NCBI RefSeq assembly: GCF_032854445.1
Contig: NW_027018073.1
Location: forward strand, 29,001 to 93,000
DNA length: 64,000 nucleotides
Reading direction: 5' to 3'
DNA from: Liolophura sinensis
Taxonomy: Eukaryota > Mollusca > Polyplacophora > Chitonida > Chitonidae
The position numbers and the translations under genes are program-made. The notes under the pieces are model-generated. The model was given only the letters and a program-made list of their open reading frames with translations, had not been told where the DNA came from and ran no database searches. Shown here in pieces: positions 35,343-47,947 of the stretch; positions within the stretch are counted from its first letter, which is position 1; the number at the start of each line of letters is the position of its first letter.

Positions 35343-38300
35343 GACAATTGAATGAGCATTTATGTGAAAATCACGTGCCTAACAACGGCTCTTACTCCAT
35401 GGAAACCAAGGAAATTTGCAATTTTTCAACAGCTGGAGATGCCTGGCCCAATTGCGCATCTTTTGGCACCTTATTGATGTGGGTCAGTGTTTAATTGTAC
35501 TTTTTACAGCAGACTGTATCAAGTACCTTGTGTTTTTTATATACAAATGGTGTGGTTTTTCAACATGTAGATAAAGACATTGAGTTTGTCTTCGACTTAG
35601 AAGTAAGACAATTGCTGGATGAGTTAAATGGACTTGGCCCAAAGATTTGACGTCTTCTGGGCTACCGAAGGGCACATAACTTATAATCAAAAGTTGAATA
35701 TAGTAATGACCAGTCGCGATATTACATAGTAAATGTAGCCGAATTTAATTAGCAAAAATCCCAGGCAAAAATCCAAAAGTGGAAAAACTGTTCCAATGCT
35801 GCTGGTAAGAGGCTAATCCGACGTATTTTGTGACGAGAAATCGAATGGTGCAAACCGCGTTGCTCTCCGCCCAATACTTTTGGCTGTAGCGACAATTGAA
35901 TGAGCAGTTATGTGAAAATCACGTGCCTAACAACGGCTCTTACTCCATGGAAACCAAGGAAATTTGCAATTTTTCAACAGCTGGAGATGCCTGGCCCAAT
36001 TGCGCATCTTTTGGCACCTTATTGATGTGGGTCAGTGTTTAATTGTACTTTTTACAGCAGACTGTATCAAGTACCTTGTGTTTTTTATATACAAATGGTG
36101 TGGTTTTTCAACATGTAGATAAAGACATTGAGTTTGTCTTCGACTTAGAAGTAAGACAATTGCTGGATGAGTTAAATGGGCTTGGCCCAAAGATTTGACG
36201 TCTTCTGGGCTACCGAAGGGCACATAACTTATAATCAAAAGTTGACTATTGTAATGACCAGTCGCAATATTACATAGTAAATGTAGCCGATTTCAATTAG
36301 CAAAAAGCCCAGGCAACAATCCAAAAGTGGTAAAACTGTTCCAATGCTGCTGGTAAGAGGCTAATCCGACGTATTTTGTGACGAGAAATCGAATGGTGCA
36401 AACCGCGTTGCTCTCCGACCAATACTTTTGGCTGTAGCGACAATTGAATGAGCATTTATGTGAAAATCACGTGCCTAACAACGGCTCTTACTCCATGGAA
36501 ACCAAGGAAATTTGCAATTTTTCAACAGCTGGAGATGCCTGGCCCAATTGCGCATCTTTTGGCACCTTATTGATGTGGGTCAGTGTTTAATTGTACTTTT
36601 TACAGCAGACTGTATCAAGTACCTTGTGTTTTTTATATACAAATGGTGTGGTTTTTCAACATGTAGATAAAGACATTGAGTTTGTCTTCGACTTAGAAGT
36701 AAGACAATTGCTGGATGAGTTAAATGGGCTTGGCCCAAAGATTTGACGTCTTCTGGGCTACCGAAGGGCACATAACTTATAATCAAAAGTTGAATATAGT
36801 AATGACCAGTCGCGATATTACATAGTAAATGTAGCCGAATTTAATTAGCAAAAAACCCAGGCAAAAATCCAAAAGTGGAAAAACTGTTCCAATGCTGCTG
36901 GTAAGAGGCTAATCCGACGTATTTTGTGACGAGAAATCGAATGGTGCAAACCGCGTTGCTCTCCGCCCAATACTTTTGGCTGTAGCGACAATTGAATGAG
37001 CATTTATGTGAAAATCACGTGCCCAGCAACGGCTCTTACTCCATGGAAACCAAGGAAATTTGCAATTTTTCAACAGCTGGAGATGCCTGGCCCAATTGCG
37101 CATCTTTTGGCACCTTATTGATGTGGGTCAGTGTTTAATTGTACTTTTTACAGCAGACTGTATCAAGTACCTTGTGTTTTTTATATACAAATGGTGTGGT
37201 TTTTCAACATGTAGATAAAGACATTGAGTTTGTCTTCGACTTAGAAGTAAGACAATTGCTGGATGAGTTAAATGGGCTTGGCCCAAAGATTTGACGTCTT
37301 CTGGGCTACCGAAGGGCACATAACTTATAATCAAAAGTTGAATATAGTAATGACCAGTCGCGATATTACATAGTAAATGTAGCCGAATTGAATTAGCAAA
37401 AAGCCCAGGCAAAAATCCAAAAGTGGAAAAACTGTTCCAATGCTGCTGGTAAGAGGCTAATCCGACGTATTTTGTGACGAGAAATCGAATGGTGCAAACC
37501 GCGTTGCTCTCCGACCAACACTTATGGCTGTAGCTACAATTGAATGAGCATTTATGTGAAAATCACGTGCCTAACAACGGCTCTTACTCCATGGAAACCA
37601 AGGAAATTTGCAATTTTTCAACAGCTGGAGATGCCTGGCCCAATTGCGCATCTTTTGGCACCTTATTGATGTGGGTCAGTGTTTAATTGTACTTTTTACA
37701 GCAGACTGTATCAAGTACCTTGTGTTTTTTATATACAAATGGTGTGGTTTTTCAACATGTAGATAAAGACATTGAGTTTGTCTTCGACTTAGAAGTAAGA
37801 CAATTGCTGGATGAGTTAAATGGGCTTGGCCCAAAGATTTGACGTCTTCTGGGCTACCGAAGGGCACATAACTTATAATCAAAAGTTGAATATAGTAATG
37901 ACCAGTCGCGATATTACATAGTAAATGTAGCCGAATTTAATTAGCAAAAAGCCCAAGCAAAAATCCAAAAGTGGTAAAACTGTTCCAATGCTGCTGGTAA
38001 GAGGCTAATCCGACGTATTTTGTGACGAGAAATCGAATGGTGCAAACCGCGTTGCTCTCCGACCAACACTTATGGCTGTAGCTACAATTGAATGCGCATT
38101 TATGTGAAAATCACGTGCCCAGCAACGGCTCTTACTCCATGGAAACCAAGGAAATTTGCAATTTTTCAACAGCTGGAGATGCCTGGCCCAATTGCGCATC
38201 TTTTGGCACCTTATTGATGTGGGTCAGTGTTTAATTGTACTTTTTACAGCAGACTGTATCAAATACCTTGTGTTTTTTATATACAAATGGTGTGGTTTTT

Positions 38301-38630
38301 CAACATGTAGATAAAGACATTGAGTTTGTCTTCGACTTAGAAGTAAGACAATTGCTGGATGAGTTAAATGGGCTTGGCCCAAAGATTTGACGTCTTCTGG
38401 GCTACCGAAGGGCACATAACTTATAATCAAAAGTTGAATATAGTAATGACCAGTCGCGATATTACATAGTAAATGTAGCCGAATTTAATTAGCAAAAAGC
38501 CCAAGCAAAAATCCAAAAGTGGAAAAACTGCTCCAATGCTGCTGGTAAGAGGCTAATCCGACGTATTTTGTGACGAGAAATCGAATGGTGCAAACCGCGT
38601 TGCTCTCCGACCAATACTTTTGGCTGTAGC
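35343..38630 (+). repeat. Tandem six-monomer unit, copy 2 (M65-M70, 3,288 bp)
   Basis: This is the second copy of the preceding unit at exactly 3,288 bp, with every monomer 548 bp. The near absence of differences implies that the duplication, or its homogenisation, is recent relative to the rest of the array. The match stops in M71, where GGGCTTGG replaces GGACTTGG and GACTATTG replaces GAATATAG. Confidence 0.92.
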
Positions 38631-38971
38631 GACAATTGAATGAGCATTTATGTGAAAATCACGTGCCTAACAACGGCTCTTACTCCATGGAAACCAAGGA
38701 AATTTGCAATTTTTCAACAGCTGGAGATGCCTGGCCCAATTGCGCATCTTTTGGCACCTTATTGATGTGGGTCAGTGTTTAATTGTACTTTTTACAGCAG
38801 ACTGTATCAAGTACCTTGTGTTTTTTATATACAAATGGTGTGGTTTTTCAACATGTAGATAAAGACATTGAGTTTGTCTTCGACTTAGAAGTAAGACAAT
38901 TGCTGGATGAGTTAAATGGGCTTGGCCCAAAGATTTGACGTCTTCTGGGCTACCGAAGGGCACATAACTTA

Positions 38972-41172
38972 TAATCAAAAGTTGACTATTGTAATGACCA
39001 GTCGCAATATTACATAGTAAATGTAGCCGATTTCAATTAGCAAAAAACCCAGGCAAAAATCCAAAAGTGGTAAAACTGTTCCAATGCTGCTGGTAAGAGG
39101 CTAATCCGACGTATTTTGTGACGAGAAATCCAATGGTGCAAACCGCGTTGCTCTCCGACCAACACTTATGGCTGTAGCTACAATTGAATGAGCATTTATG
39201 TGAAAATCACGTGCCTAACAACGGCTCTTACTCCATGGAAACCAAGGAAATTTGCAATTTTTCAACAGCTGGAGATGCCTGGCCCAATTGCGCATCTTTT
39301 GGCACCTTATTGATGTGGGTCAGTGTTTAATTGTACTTTTTACAGCAGACTGTATCAAGTACCTTGTGTTTTTTATATACAATTGGTGTGGTTTTTCAAC
39401 ATGTAGATAAAGACATTGAGTTTGTCTTCGACTTAGAAGTAAGACAATTGCTGGATGAGTTAAATGGGCTTGGCCCAAAGATTTGACGTCTTCTGGGCTA
39501 CCGAAGGGCACATAACTTATAATCAAAAGTTGAATATAGTAATGACCAGTCGCGATATTACATAGTAAATGTAGCCGAATTTAATTAGCAAAAAACCCAG
39601 GCAAAAATCCAAAAGTGGAAAAACTGTTCCAATGCTGCTGATAAGAGGCTAATCCGACGTATTTTGTGACGAGAAATCCAATGGTGCAAACCGCGTTGCT
39701 CTCCGCCCAATACTTTTGGCTGTAGCGACAATTGAATGAGCATTTATGTGAAAATCACGTGCCCAGCAACGGCTCTTACTCCATGGAAACCAAGGAAATT
39801 TGCAATTTTTCAGCAGCTGGAGATGCCTGGCCCAATTGCGCATCTTTTGGCACCTTATTGATGTGGGTCAGTGTTTAATTGTACTTTTTACAGCAGACTG
39901 TATCAAGTACCTTGTGTTTTTTATATACAAATGGTGTGGTTTTTCAACATGTAGATAAAGACATTGAGTTTGTCTTCGACTTAGAAGTAAGACAATTGCT
40001 GGATGAGTTAAATGGGCTTGGCCCAAAGATTTGACGTCTTCTGGGCTACCGAAGGGCACATAACTTATAATCAAAAGTTGACAATTGTAATGACCAGTCG
40101 CAATATTACATAGTAAATGTAGCCGATTTCAATTAGCAAAAAGCCCAGGCAAAAATCCAAAAGTGGTAAAACTGTTCCAATGCTGCTGGTAAGAGGCTAA
40201 TCCGACGTATTTTGTGACGAGAAATCGAATGGTGCAAACCGCGTTGCTCTCCGACCAACACTTATGGCTGTAGCTACAATTGAATGCGCATTTATGTGAA
40301 AATCACGTGCCTAACAACGGCTCTTACTCCATGGAAACCAAGGAAATTTGCAATTTTTCAACATCTGGAGATGCCTGGCCCAATTGCGCATCTTTTGGCA
40401 CCTTATTGATGTGGGTCAGTGTTTAATTGTAATTTTTACAGCAGACTGTATCAAGTACCTTGTGTTTTTTATATACAAATGGTGTGGTTTTTCAACATGT
40501 AGATAAAGACATTGAGTTTGTCTTCGACTTAGAAGTAAGACAATTGCTGGATGAGTTAAATGGGCTTGGCCCAAAGATTTGACGTCTTCTGGGCTACCGA
40601 AGGGCACATAACTTATAATCAAAAGTTGAATATAGTAATGACCAGTCGCGATATTACATAGTAAATGTAGCCGAATTGAATTAGCAAAAAGCCCAGGCAA
40701 AAATCCAAAAGTGGAAAAACTGTTCCAATGCTGCTGGTAAGAGGCTAATCCGACGTATTTTGTGACGAGAAATCGAATGGTGCAAACCGCGTTGCTCTCC
40801 GACCAACACTTATGGCTGTAGCTACAATTGAATGAGCATTTATGTGAAAATCACGTGCCTAACAACGGCTCTTACTCCATGGAAACCAAGGAAATTTGCA
40901 ATTTTTCAACAGCTGGAGATGCCTGGCCCAATTGCGCATCTTTTGGCACCTTATTGATGTGGGTCAGTGTTTAATTGTACTTTTTACAGCAGACTGTATC
41001 AAGTACCTTGTGTTTTTTATATACAAATGGTGTGGTTTTTCAACATGTAGATAAAGACATTGAGTTTGTCTTCGACTTAGAAGTAAGACAATTGCTGGAT
41101 GAGTTAAATGGGCTTGGCCCAAAGATTTGACGTCTTCTGGGCTACCGAAGGGCACATAACTTATAATCAAAA
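38972..41172 (+). repeat. Downstream copy of the 14.86-17.06 kb block
   Basis: This is the partner of 14860-17060 at 24,112 bp. Beyond the shared rare variants it has its own changes: AAAAAACCC near 39045, AAATCCAATGG also in the third unit near 39675, and TTTCAGCAGCTGG near 39808. Its first unit was copied again 3,288 bp on at about 41.8-42.8 kb (GACTATTG 42272, AAATCCAATGG 42415, ACAATTGGTG 42667). Confidence 0.87.
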
Positions 41173-42824
41173 GTTGAATATAGTAATGACCAGTCGCGAT
41201 ATTACATAGTAAATGTAGCCGAATTTAATTAGCAAAAAGCCCAAGCAAAAATCCCAAAGTGGAAAAACTGTTCCAATGCTGCTGGTAAGAGGCTAATCCG
41301 ACGTATTTTGTGACGAGAAATCGAATGGTGCAAACCGCGTTGCTCTCCGACCAATACTTTTGGCTGTAGCGACAATTGAATGAGCATTTATGTGAAAATC
41401 ACGTGCCTAACAACGGCTCTTACTCCATGGAAACCAAGGAAATTTGCAATTTTTCAACAGCTGGAGATGCCTGGCCCAATTGCGCATCTTTTGGCACCTT
41501 ATTGATGTGGGTCAGTGTTTAATTGTACTTTTTACAGCAGACTGTATCAAGTACCTTGTGTTTTTTATATACAAATGGTGTGGTTTTTCAACATGTAGAT
41601 AAAGACATTGAGTTTGTCTTCGACTTAGAAGTAAGACAATTGCTGGATGAGTTAAATGGGCTTGGCCCAAAGATTTGACGTCTTCTGGGCTACCGAAGGG
41701 CACATAACTTATAATCAAAAGTTGAATATAGTAATGACCAGTCGCGATATTACATAGTAAATGTAGCCGAATTTAATTAGCAAAAAGCCCAAGCAAAAAT
41801 CCAAAAGTGGAAAAACTGCTCCAATGCTGCTGGTAAGAGGCTAATCCGACGTATTTTGTGACGAGAAATCGAATGGTGCAAACCGCGTTGCTCTCCGACC
41901 AATACTTTTGGCTGTAGCGACAATTGAATGAGCATTTATGTGAAAATCACGTGCCTAACAACGGCTCTTACTCCATGGAAACCAAGGAAATTTGCAATTT
42001 TTCAACAGCTGGATATGCCTGGCCCAATTGCGCATCTTTTTGCACCTTATTGATGTGGGTCAGTGTTTAATTGTACTTTTTACAGCAGACTGTATCAAGT
42101 ACCTTGTGTTTTTTATATACAAATGGTGTGGTTTTTCAACATGTAGATAAAGACATTGAGTTTGTCTTCGACTTAGAAGTAAGACAATTGCTGGATGAGT
42201 TAAATGGGCTTGGCCCAAAGATTTGACGTCTTCTGGGCTACCGAAGGGCACATAACTTATAATCAAAAGTTGACTATTGTAATGACCAGTCGCAATATTA
42301 CATAGTAAATGTAGCCGATTTCAATTAGCAAAAAGCCCAGGCAAAAATCCAAAAGTGGTAAAACTGTTCCAATGCTGCTGGTAAGAGGCTAATCCGACGT
42401 ATTTTGTGACGAGAAATCCAATGGTGCAAACCGCGTTGCTCTCCGACCAACACTTATGGCTGTAGCTACAATTGAATGAGCATTTATGTGAAAATCACGT
42501 GCCTAACAACGGCTCTTACTCCATGGAAACCAAGGAAATTTGCAATTTTTCAACAGCTGGAGATGCCTGGCCCAATTGCGCATCTTTTGGCACCTTATTG
42601 ATGTGGGTCAGTGTTTAATTGTACTTTTTACAGCAGACTGTATCAAGTACCTTGTGTTTTTTATATACAATTGGTGTGGTTTTTCAACATGTAGATAAAG
42701 ACATTGAGTTTGTCTTCGACTTAGAAGTAAGACAATTGCTGGATGAGTTAAATGGGCTTGGCCCAAAGATTTGACGTCTTCTGGGCTACCGAAGGGCACA
42801 TAACTTATAATCAAAAGTTGAATA
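41173..42824 (+). repeat. Monomers from M75 tail to M78, partial copy at 3,288 bp
   Basis: AACTGCTCC (41815), GACTATTG with GATTTC and GGTAAAAC (42272-42360), AAATCCAATGG and ACAATTGGTG repeat the order seen at 38526-39390, one six-monomer step upstream. Differences include the absence of TCAAATACC and the private changes GGATATGCC near 42012 and TTTTTGCACC near 42038. After ACAATTGGTG the second half switches to GAATTGAATT, where the upstream copy has GAATTTAATT with AAAAAACCC. Confidence 0.78.
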
Positions 42825-45016
42825 TAGTAATGACCAGTCGCGATATTACATAGTAAATGTAGCCGAATTGAATTAGCAAAAAGCCCAGGCAAAAATCCAA
42901 AAGTGGAAAAACTGTTCCAATGCTGCTGGTAAGAGGCTAATCCGATGTTTTTTGTGACGAGAAATCGAATGGTGCAAACCGCGTTGCTCTCCGACCAATA
43001 CTTTTGGCTGTAGCGACAATTGAATGAGCATTTATGTGAAAATCACGTGCCTAACAACGGCTCTTACTCCATGGAAACCAAGGAAATTTGCAATTTTTCA
43101 ACAGCTGGAGATGCCTGGCCCAATTGCGCATCTTTTGGCACCTTATTGATGTGGGTCAGTGTTCAATTGTACTTTTTACAGCAGACTGTATCAAGTACCT
43201 TGTGTTTTTTATATACAAATGGTGTGGTTTTTCAACATGTAGATAAAGACATTGAGTTTGTCTTCGACTTAGAAGTAAGACAATTGCTGGATGAGTTAAA
43301 TGGGCTTGGCCCAAAGATTTGACGTCTTCTGGGCTACCGAAGGGCACATAACTTATAATCAAAAGTTGAATATAGTAATGACCAGTCGCGATATTACATA
43401 GTAAATGTAGCCGAATTTAATTAGCAAAAAGCCCAGGGAAAAATCCAAAAGTGGAAAAACTGTTCCAATGCTGCTGGTAAGAGGCTAATCCGACGTATTT
43501 TGTGACGAGAAATCGAATGGTGCAAACCGCGTTGCTCTCCGACCAACACTTATGGCTGTAGCTACAATTGAATGAGCATTTATGTGAAAATCACGTGCCT
43601 AACAACGGCTCTTACTCCATGGAAACCAAGGAAATTTGCAATTTTTCAACAGCTGGAGATGCCTGGCCCAATTGCGCATCTTTTGGCACCTTATTGATGT
43701 GGGTCAGTGTTTAATTGTACTTTTTACAGCAGACTGTATCAAGTACCTTGTGTTTTTTATATACAAATGGTGTGGTTTTTCAACATGTAGATAAAGACAT
43801 TGAGTTTGTCTTCGACTTAGAAGTAAGACAATTGCTGGATGAGTTAAATGGGCTTGGCCCAAAGATTTGACGTCTTCTGGGCTACCGAAGGGCACATAAC
43901 TTATAATCAAAAGTTGAATATAGTAATGACCAGTCGCGATATTACATAGTAAATGTAGCCGAATTGAATTAGCAAAAAGCCCAGGCAAAAATCCAAAAGT
44001 GGAAAAACTGTTCCAATGCTGCTGGTAAGAGGCTAATCCGATGTTTTTTGTGACGAGAAATCGAATGGTGCAAACCGCGTTGCTCTCCGACCAATACTTT
44101 TGGCTGTAGCGACAATTGAATGAGCATTTATGTGAAAATCACGTGCCTAACAACGGCTCTTACTCCATGGAAACCAAGGAAATTTGCAATTTTTCAACAG
44201 CTGGAGATGCCTGGCCCAATTGCGCATCTTTTGGCACCTTATTGATGTGGGTCAGTGTTCAATTGTACTTTTTACAGCAGACTGTATCAAGTACCTTGTG
44301 TTTTTTTATATACAAATGGTGTGGTTTTTCAACATGTAGATAAAGACATTGAGTTTGTCTTCGACTTAGAAGTAAGACAATTGCTGGATGAGTTAAATGG
44401 GCTTGGCCCAAAGATTTGACGTCTTCTGGGCTACCGAAGGGCACATAACTTATAATCAAAAGTTGAATATAGTAATGACCAGTCGCGATATTACATAGTA
44501 AATGTAGCCGAATTTAATTAGCAAAAAGCCCAGGGAAAAATCCAAAAGTGGAAAAACTGTTCCAATGCTGCTGGTAAGAGGCTAATCCGACGTATTTTGT
44601 GACGAGAAATCGAATGGTGCAAACCGCGTTGCTCTCCGACCAACACTTATGGCTGTAGCTACAATTGAATGAGCATTTATGTGAAAATCACGTGCCTAAC
44701 AACGGCTCTTACTCCATGGAAACCAAGGAAATTTGCAATTTTTCAACAGCTGGAGATGCCTGGCCCAATTGCGCATCTTTTGGCACCTTATTGATGTGGG
44801 TCAGTGTTTAATTGTACTTTTTACAGCAGACTGTATCAAGTACCTTGTGTTTTTTATATACAAATGGTGTGGTTTTTCAACATGTAGATAAAGACATTGA
44901 GTTTGTCTTCGACTTAGAAGTAAGACAATTGCTGGATGAGTTAAATGGGCTTGGCCCAAAGATTTGACGTCTTCTGGGCTACCGAAGGGCACATAACTTA
45001 TAATCAAAAGTTGAAT
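42825..45016 (+). repeat. Two-monomer tandem duplication (1,096 bp, two copies)
   Basis: The series GAATTGAATT, CCGATGTTTTTTG (42943/44039), C variant (43161/44257), CCCAGGGAAAAATCC (43434/44531) and CCAACACTTATGG occurs twice in direct succession. The second copy has one extra T in the long T-run near 44301, making M81 549 bp. The same series also occurs once at 48.9-49.6 kb and once at 62.1-62.7 kb. Confidence 0.85.
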
Positions 45017-47947
45017 ATAGTAATGACCAGTCGCGATATTACATAGTAAATGTAGCCGAATTGAATTAGCAAAAAGCCCAAGCAAAAATCCAAAAGTGGA
45101 AAAACTGTTCCAATGCTGCTGGTAAGAGGCTAATCCGACGTATTTTGTGACGAGAAATCGAATGGTGCAAACCGCGTTGCTCTCCGACCAATACTTTTGG
45201 CTGTAGCGACAATTGAATGAGCATTTATGTGAAAATCACGTGCCCAGCAACGGCTCTTACTCCATGGAAACCAAGGAAATTTGCAATTTTTCAACAGCTG
45301 GAGATGCCTGGCCCAATTGCGCATCTTTTGGCACCTTATTGATGTGGGTCAGTGTTTAATTGTACTTTTTACAGCAGACTGTATCAAGTACCTTGTGTTT
45401 TTTATATACAAATGGTGTGGTTTTTCAACATGTAGATAAAGACATTGAGTTTGTCTTCGACTTAGAAGTAAGACAATTGCTGGATGAGTTAAATGGGCTT
45501 GGCCCAAAGATTTGACGTCTTCTGGGCTACCGAAGGGCACATAACTTATAATCAAAAGTTGAATATAGTAATGACCAGTCGCGATATTACATAGTAAATG
45601 TAGCCGAATTGAATTAGCAAAAAGCCCAGGCAAAAATCCAAAAGTGGAAAAACTGTTCCAATGCTGCTGGTAAGAGGCTAATCCGACGTATTTTGTGACG
45701 AGAAATCGAATGGTGCAAACCGCGTTGCTCTCCGACCAACACTTATGGCTGTAGCTACAATTGAATGAGCATTTATGTGAAAATCACGTGCCTAACAACG
45801 GCTCTTACTCCATGGAAACCAAGGAAATTTGCAATTTTTCAACAGCTGGAGATGCCTGGCCCAATTGCGCATCTTTTGGCACCTTATTGATGTGGGTCAG
45901 TGTTTAATTGTACTTTTTACAGCAGACTGTATCAAGTACCTTGTGTTTTTTATATACAAATGGTGTGGTTTTTCAACATGTAGATAAAGACATTGAGTTT
46001 GTCTTCGACTTAGAAGTAAGACAATTGCTGGATGAGTTAAATGGGCTTGGCCCAAAGATTTGACGTCTTCTGGGCTACCGAAGGGCACATAACTTATAAT
46101 CAAAAGTTGAATATAGTAATGACCAGTCGCGATATTACATAGTAAATGTAGCCGAATTTAATTAGCAAAAAGCCCAAGCAAAAATCCCAAAGTGGAAAAA
46201 CTGTTCCAATGCTGCTGGTAAGAGGCTAATCCGACGTATTTTGTGACGAGAAATCGAATGGTGCAAACCGCGTTGCTCTCCGACCAATACTTTTGGCTGT
46301 AGCGACAATTGAATGAGCATTTATGTGAAAATCACGTGCCCAGCAACGGCTCTTACTCCATGGAAACCAAGGAAATTTGCAATTTTTCAACAGCTGGAGA
46401 TGCCTGGCCCAATTGCGCATCTTTTGGCACCTTATTGATGTGGGTCAGTGTTTAATTGTACTTTTTACAGCAGACTGTATCAAGTACCTTGTGTTTTTTA
46501 TATACAAATGGTGTGGTTTTTCAACATGTAGATAAAGACATTGAGTTTGTCTTCGACTTAGAAGTAAGACAATTGCTGGATGAGTTAAATGGGCTTGGCC
46601 CAAAGATTTGACGTCTTCTGGGCTACCGAAGGGCACATAACTTATAATCAAAAGTTGAATATAGTAATGACCAGTCGCGATATTACATAGTAAATGTAGC
46701 CGAATTGAATTAGCAAAAAGCCCAGGCAAAAATCCAAAAGTGGAAAAACTGTTCCAATGCTGCTGGTAAGAGGCTAATCCGATGTTTTTTGTGACGAGAA
46801 ATCGAATGGTGCAAACCGCGTTGCTCTCCGACCAATACTTTTGGCTGTAGCGACAATTGAATGAGCATTTATGTGAAAATCACGTGCCTAACAACGGCTC
46901 TTACTCCATGGAAACCAAGGAAATTTGCAATTTTTCAACAGCTGGAGATGCCTGGCCCAATTGCGCATCTTTTGGCACCTTATTGATGTGGGTCAGTGTT
47001 CAATTGTACTTTTTACAGCAGACTGTATCAAGTACCTTGTGTTTTTTATATACAAATGGTGTGGTTTTTCAACATGTAGATAAAGACATTGAGTTTGTCT
47101 TCGACTTAGAAGTAAGACAATTGCTGGATGAGTTAAATGGGCTTGGCCCAAAGATTTGACGTCTTCTGGGCTACCGAAGGGCACATAACTTATAATCAAA
47201 AGTTGAATATAGTAATGACCAGTCGCGATATTACATAGTAAATGTAGCCGAATTTAATTAGGAAAAAGCCCAAGCAAAAATCCAAAAGTGGTAAAACTGT
47301 TCCAATGCTGCTGGTAAGAGGCTAATCCGACGTATTTTGTGACGAGAAATCGAATGGTGCAAACCGCGTTGCTCTCCGACCAACACTTATGGCTGTAGCC
47401 ACAATTGAATGCGCATTTATGTGAAAATCACGTGCCCAGCAACGGCTCTTACTCCATGGAAACCAAGGAAATTTGCAATTTTTCAACAGCTGGAGATGCC
47501 TGGCCCAATTGCGCATCTTTTGGCACCTTATTGATGTGGGTCAGTGTTTAATTGTACTTTTTACAGCAGACTGTATCAAATACCTTGTGTGTTTTATATA
47601 CAAATGGTGTGGTTTTTCAACATGTAGATAAAGACATTGAGTTTGTCTTCGACTTAGAAGTAAGACAATTGCTGGATGAGTTAAATGGGCTTGGCCCAAA
47701 GATTTGACGTCTTCTGGGCTACCGAAGGGCACATAACTTATAATCAAAAGTTGAATATAGTAATGACCAGTCGCGATATTACATAGTAAATGTAGCCGAA
47801 TTTAATTAGCAAAAAGCCCAAGCAAAAATCAAAAAGTGGAAAAACTGCTCCAATGCTGCTGGTAAGAGGCTAATCCGACGTATTTTGTGACGAGAAATCG
47901 AATGGTGCAAACCGCGTTGCTCTCCGACCAATACTTTTGGCTGTAGC
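45017..47947 (+). repeat. Monomers from the M82 tail to M87
   Basis: These are mostly ordinary units. The C variant appears at 46998, preceded by CCGATGTTTTTTG near 46783. M86 ends with TTAGGAAAAAGCCC near 47259. M87 opens with a unique CACAATTG and AATGCGCAT (47400-47416), has CCCAGC, TCAAATACC (47577) and CTTGTGTGTTTTATA near 47584, and ends with ATCAAAAAGTGG and AACTGCTCC (47828-47850), the start of the block repeated 13.15 kb later. Confidence 0.75.
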
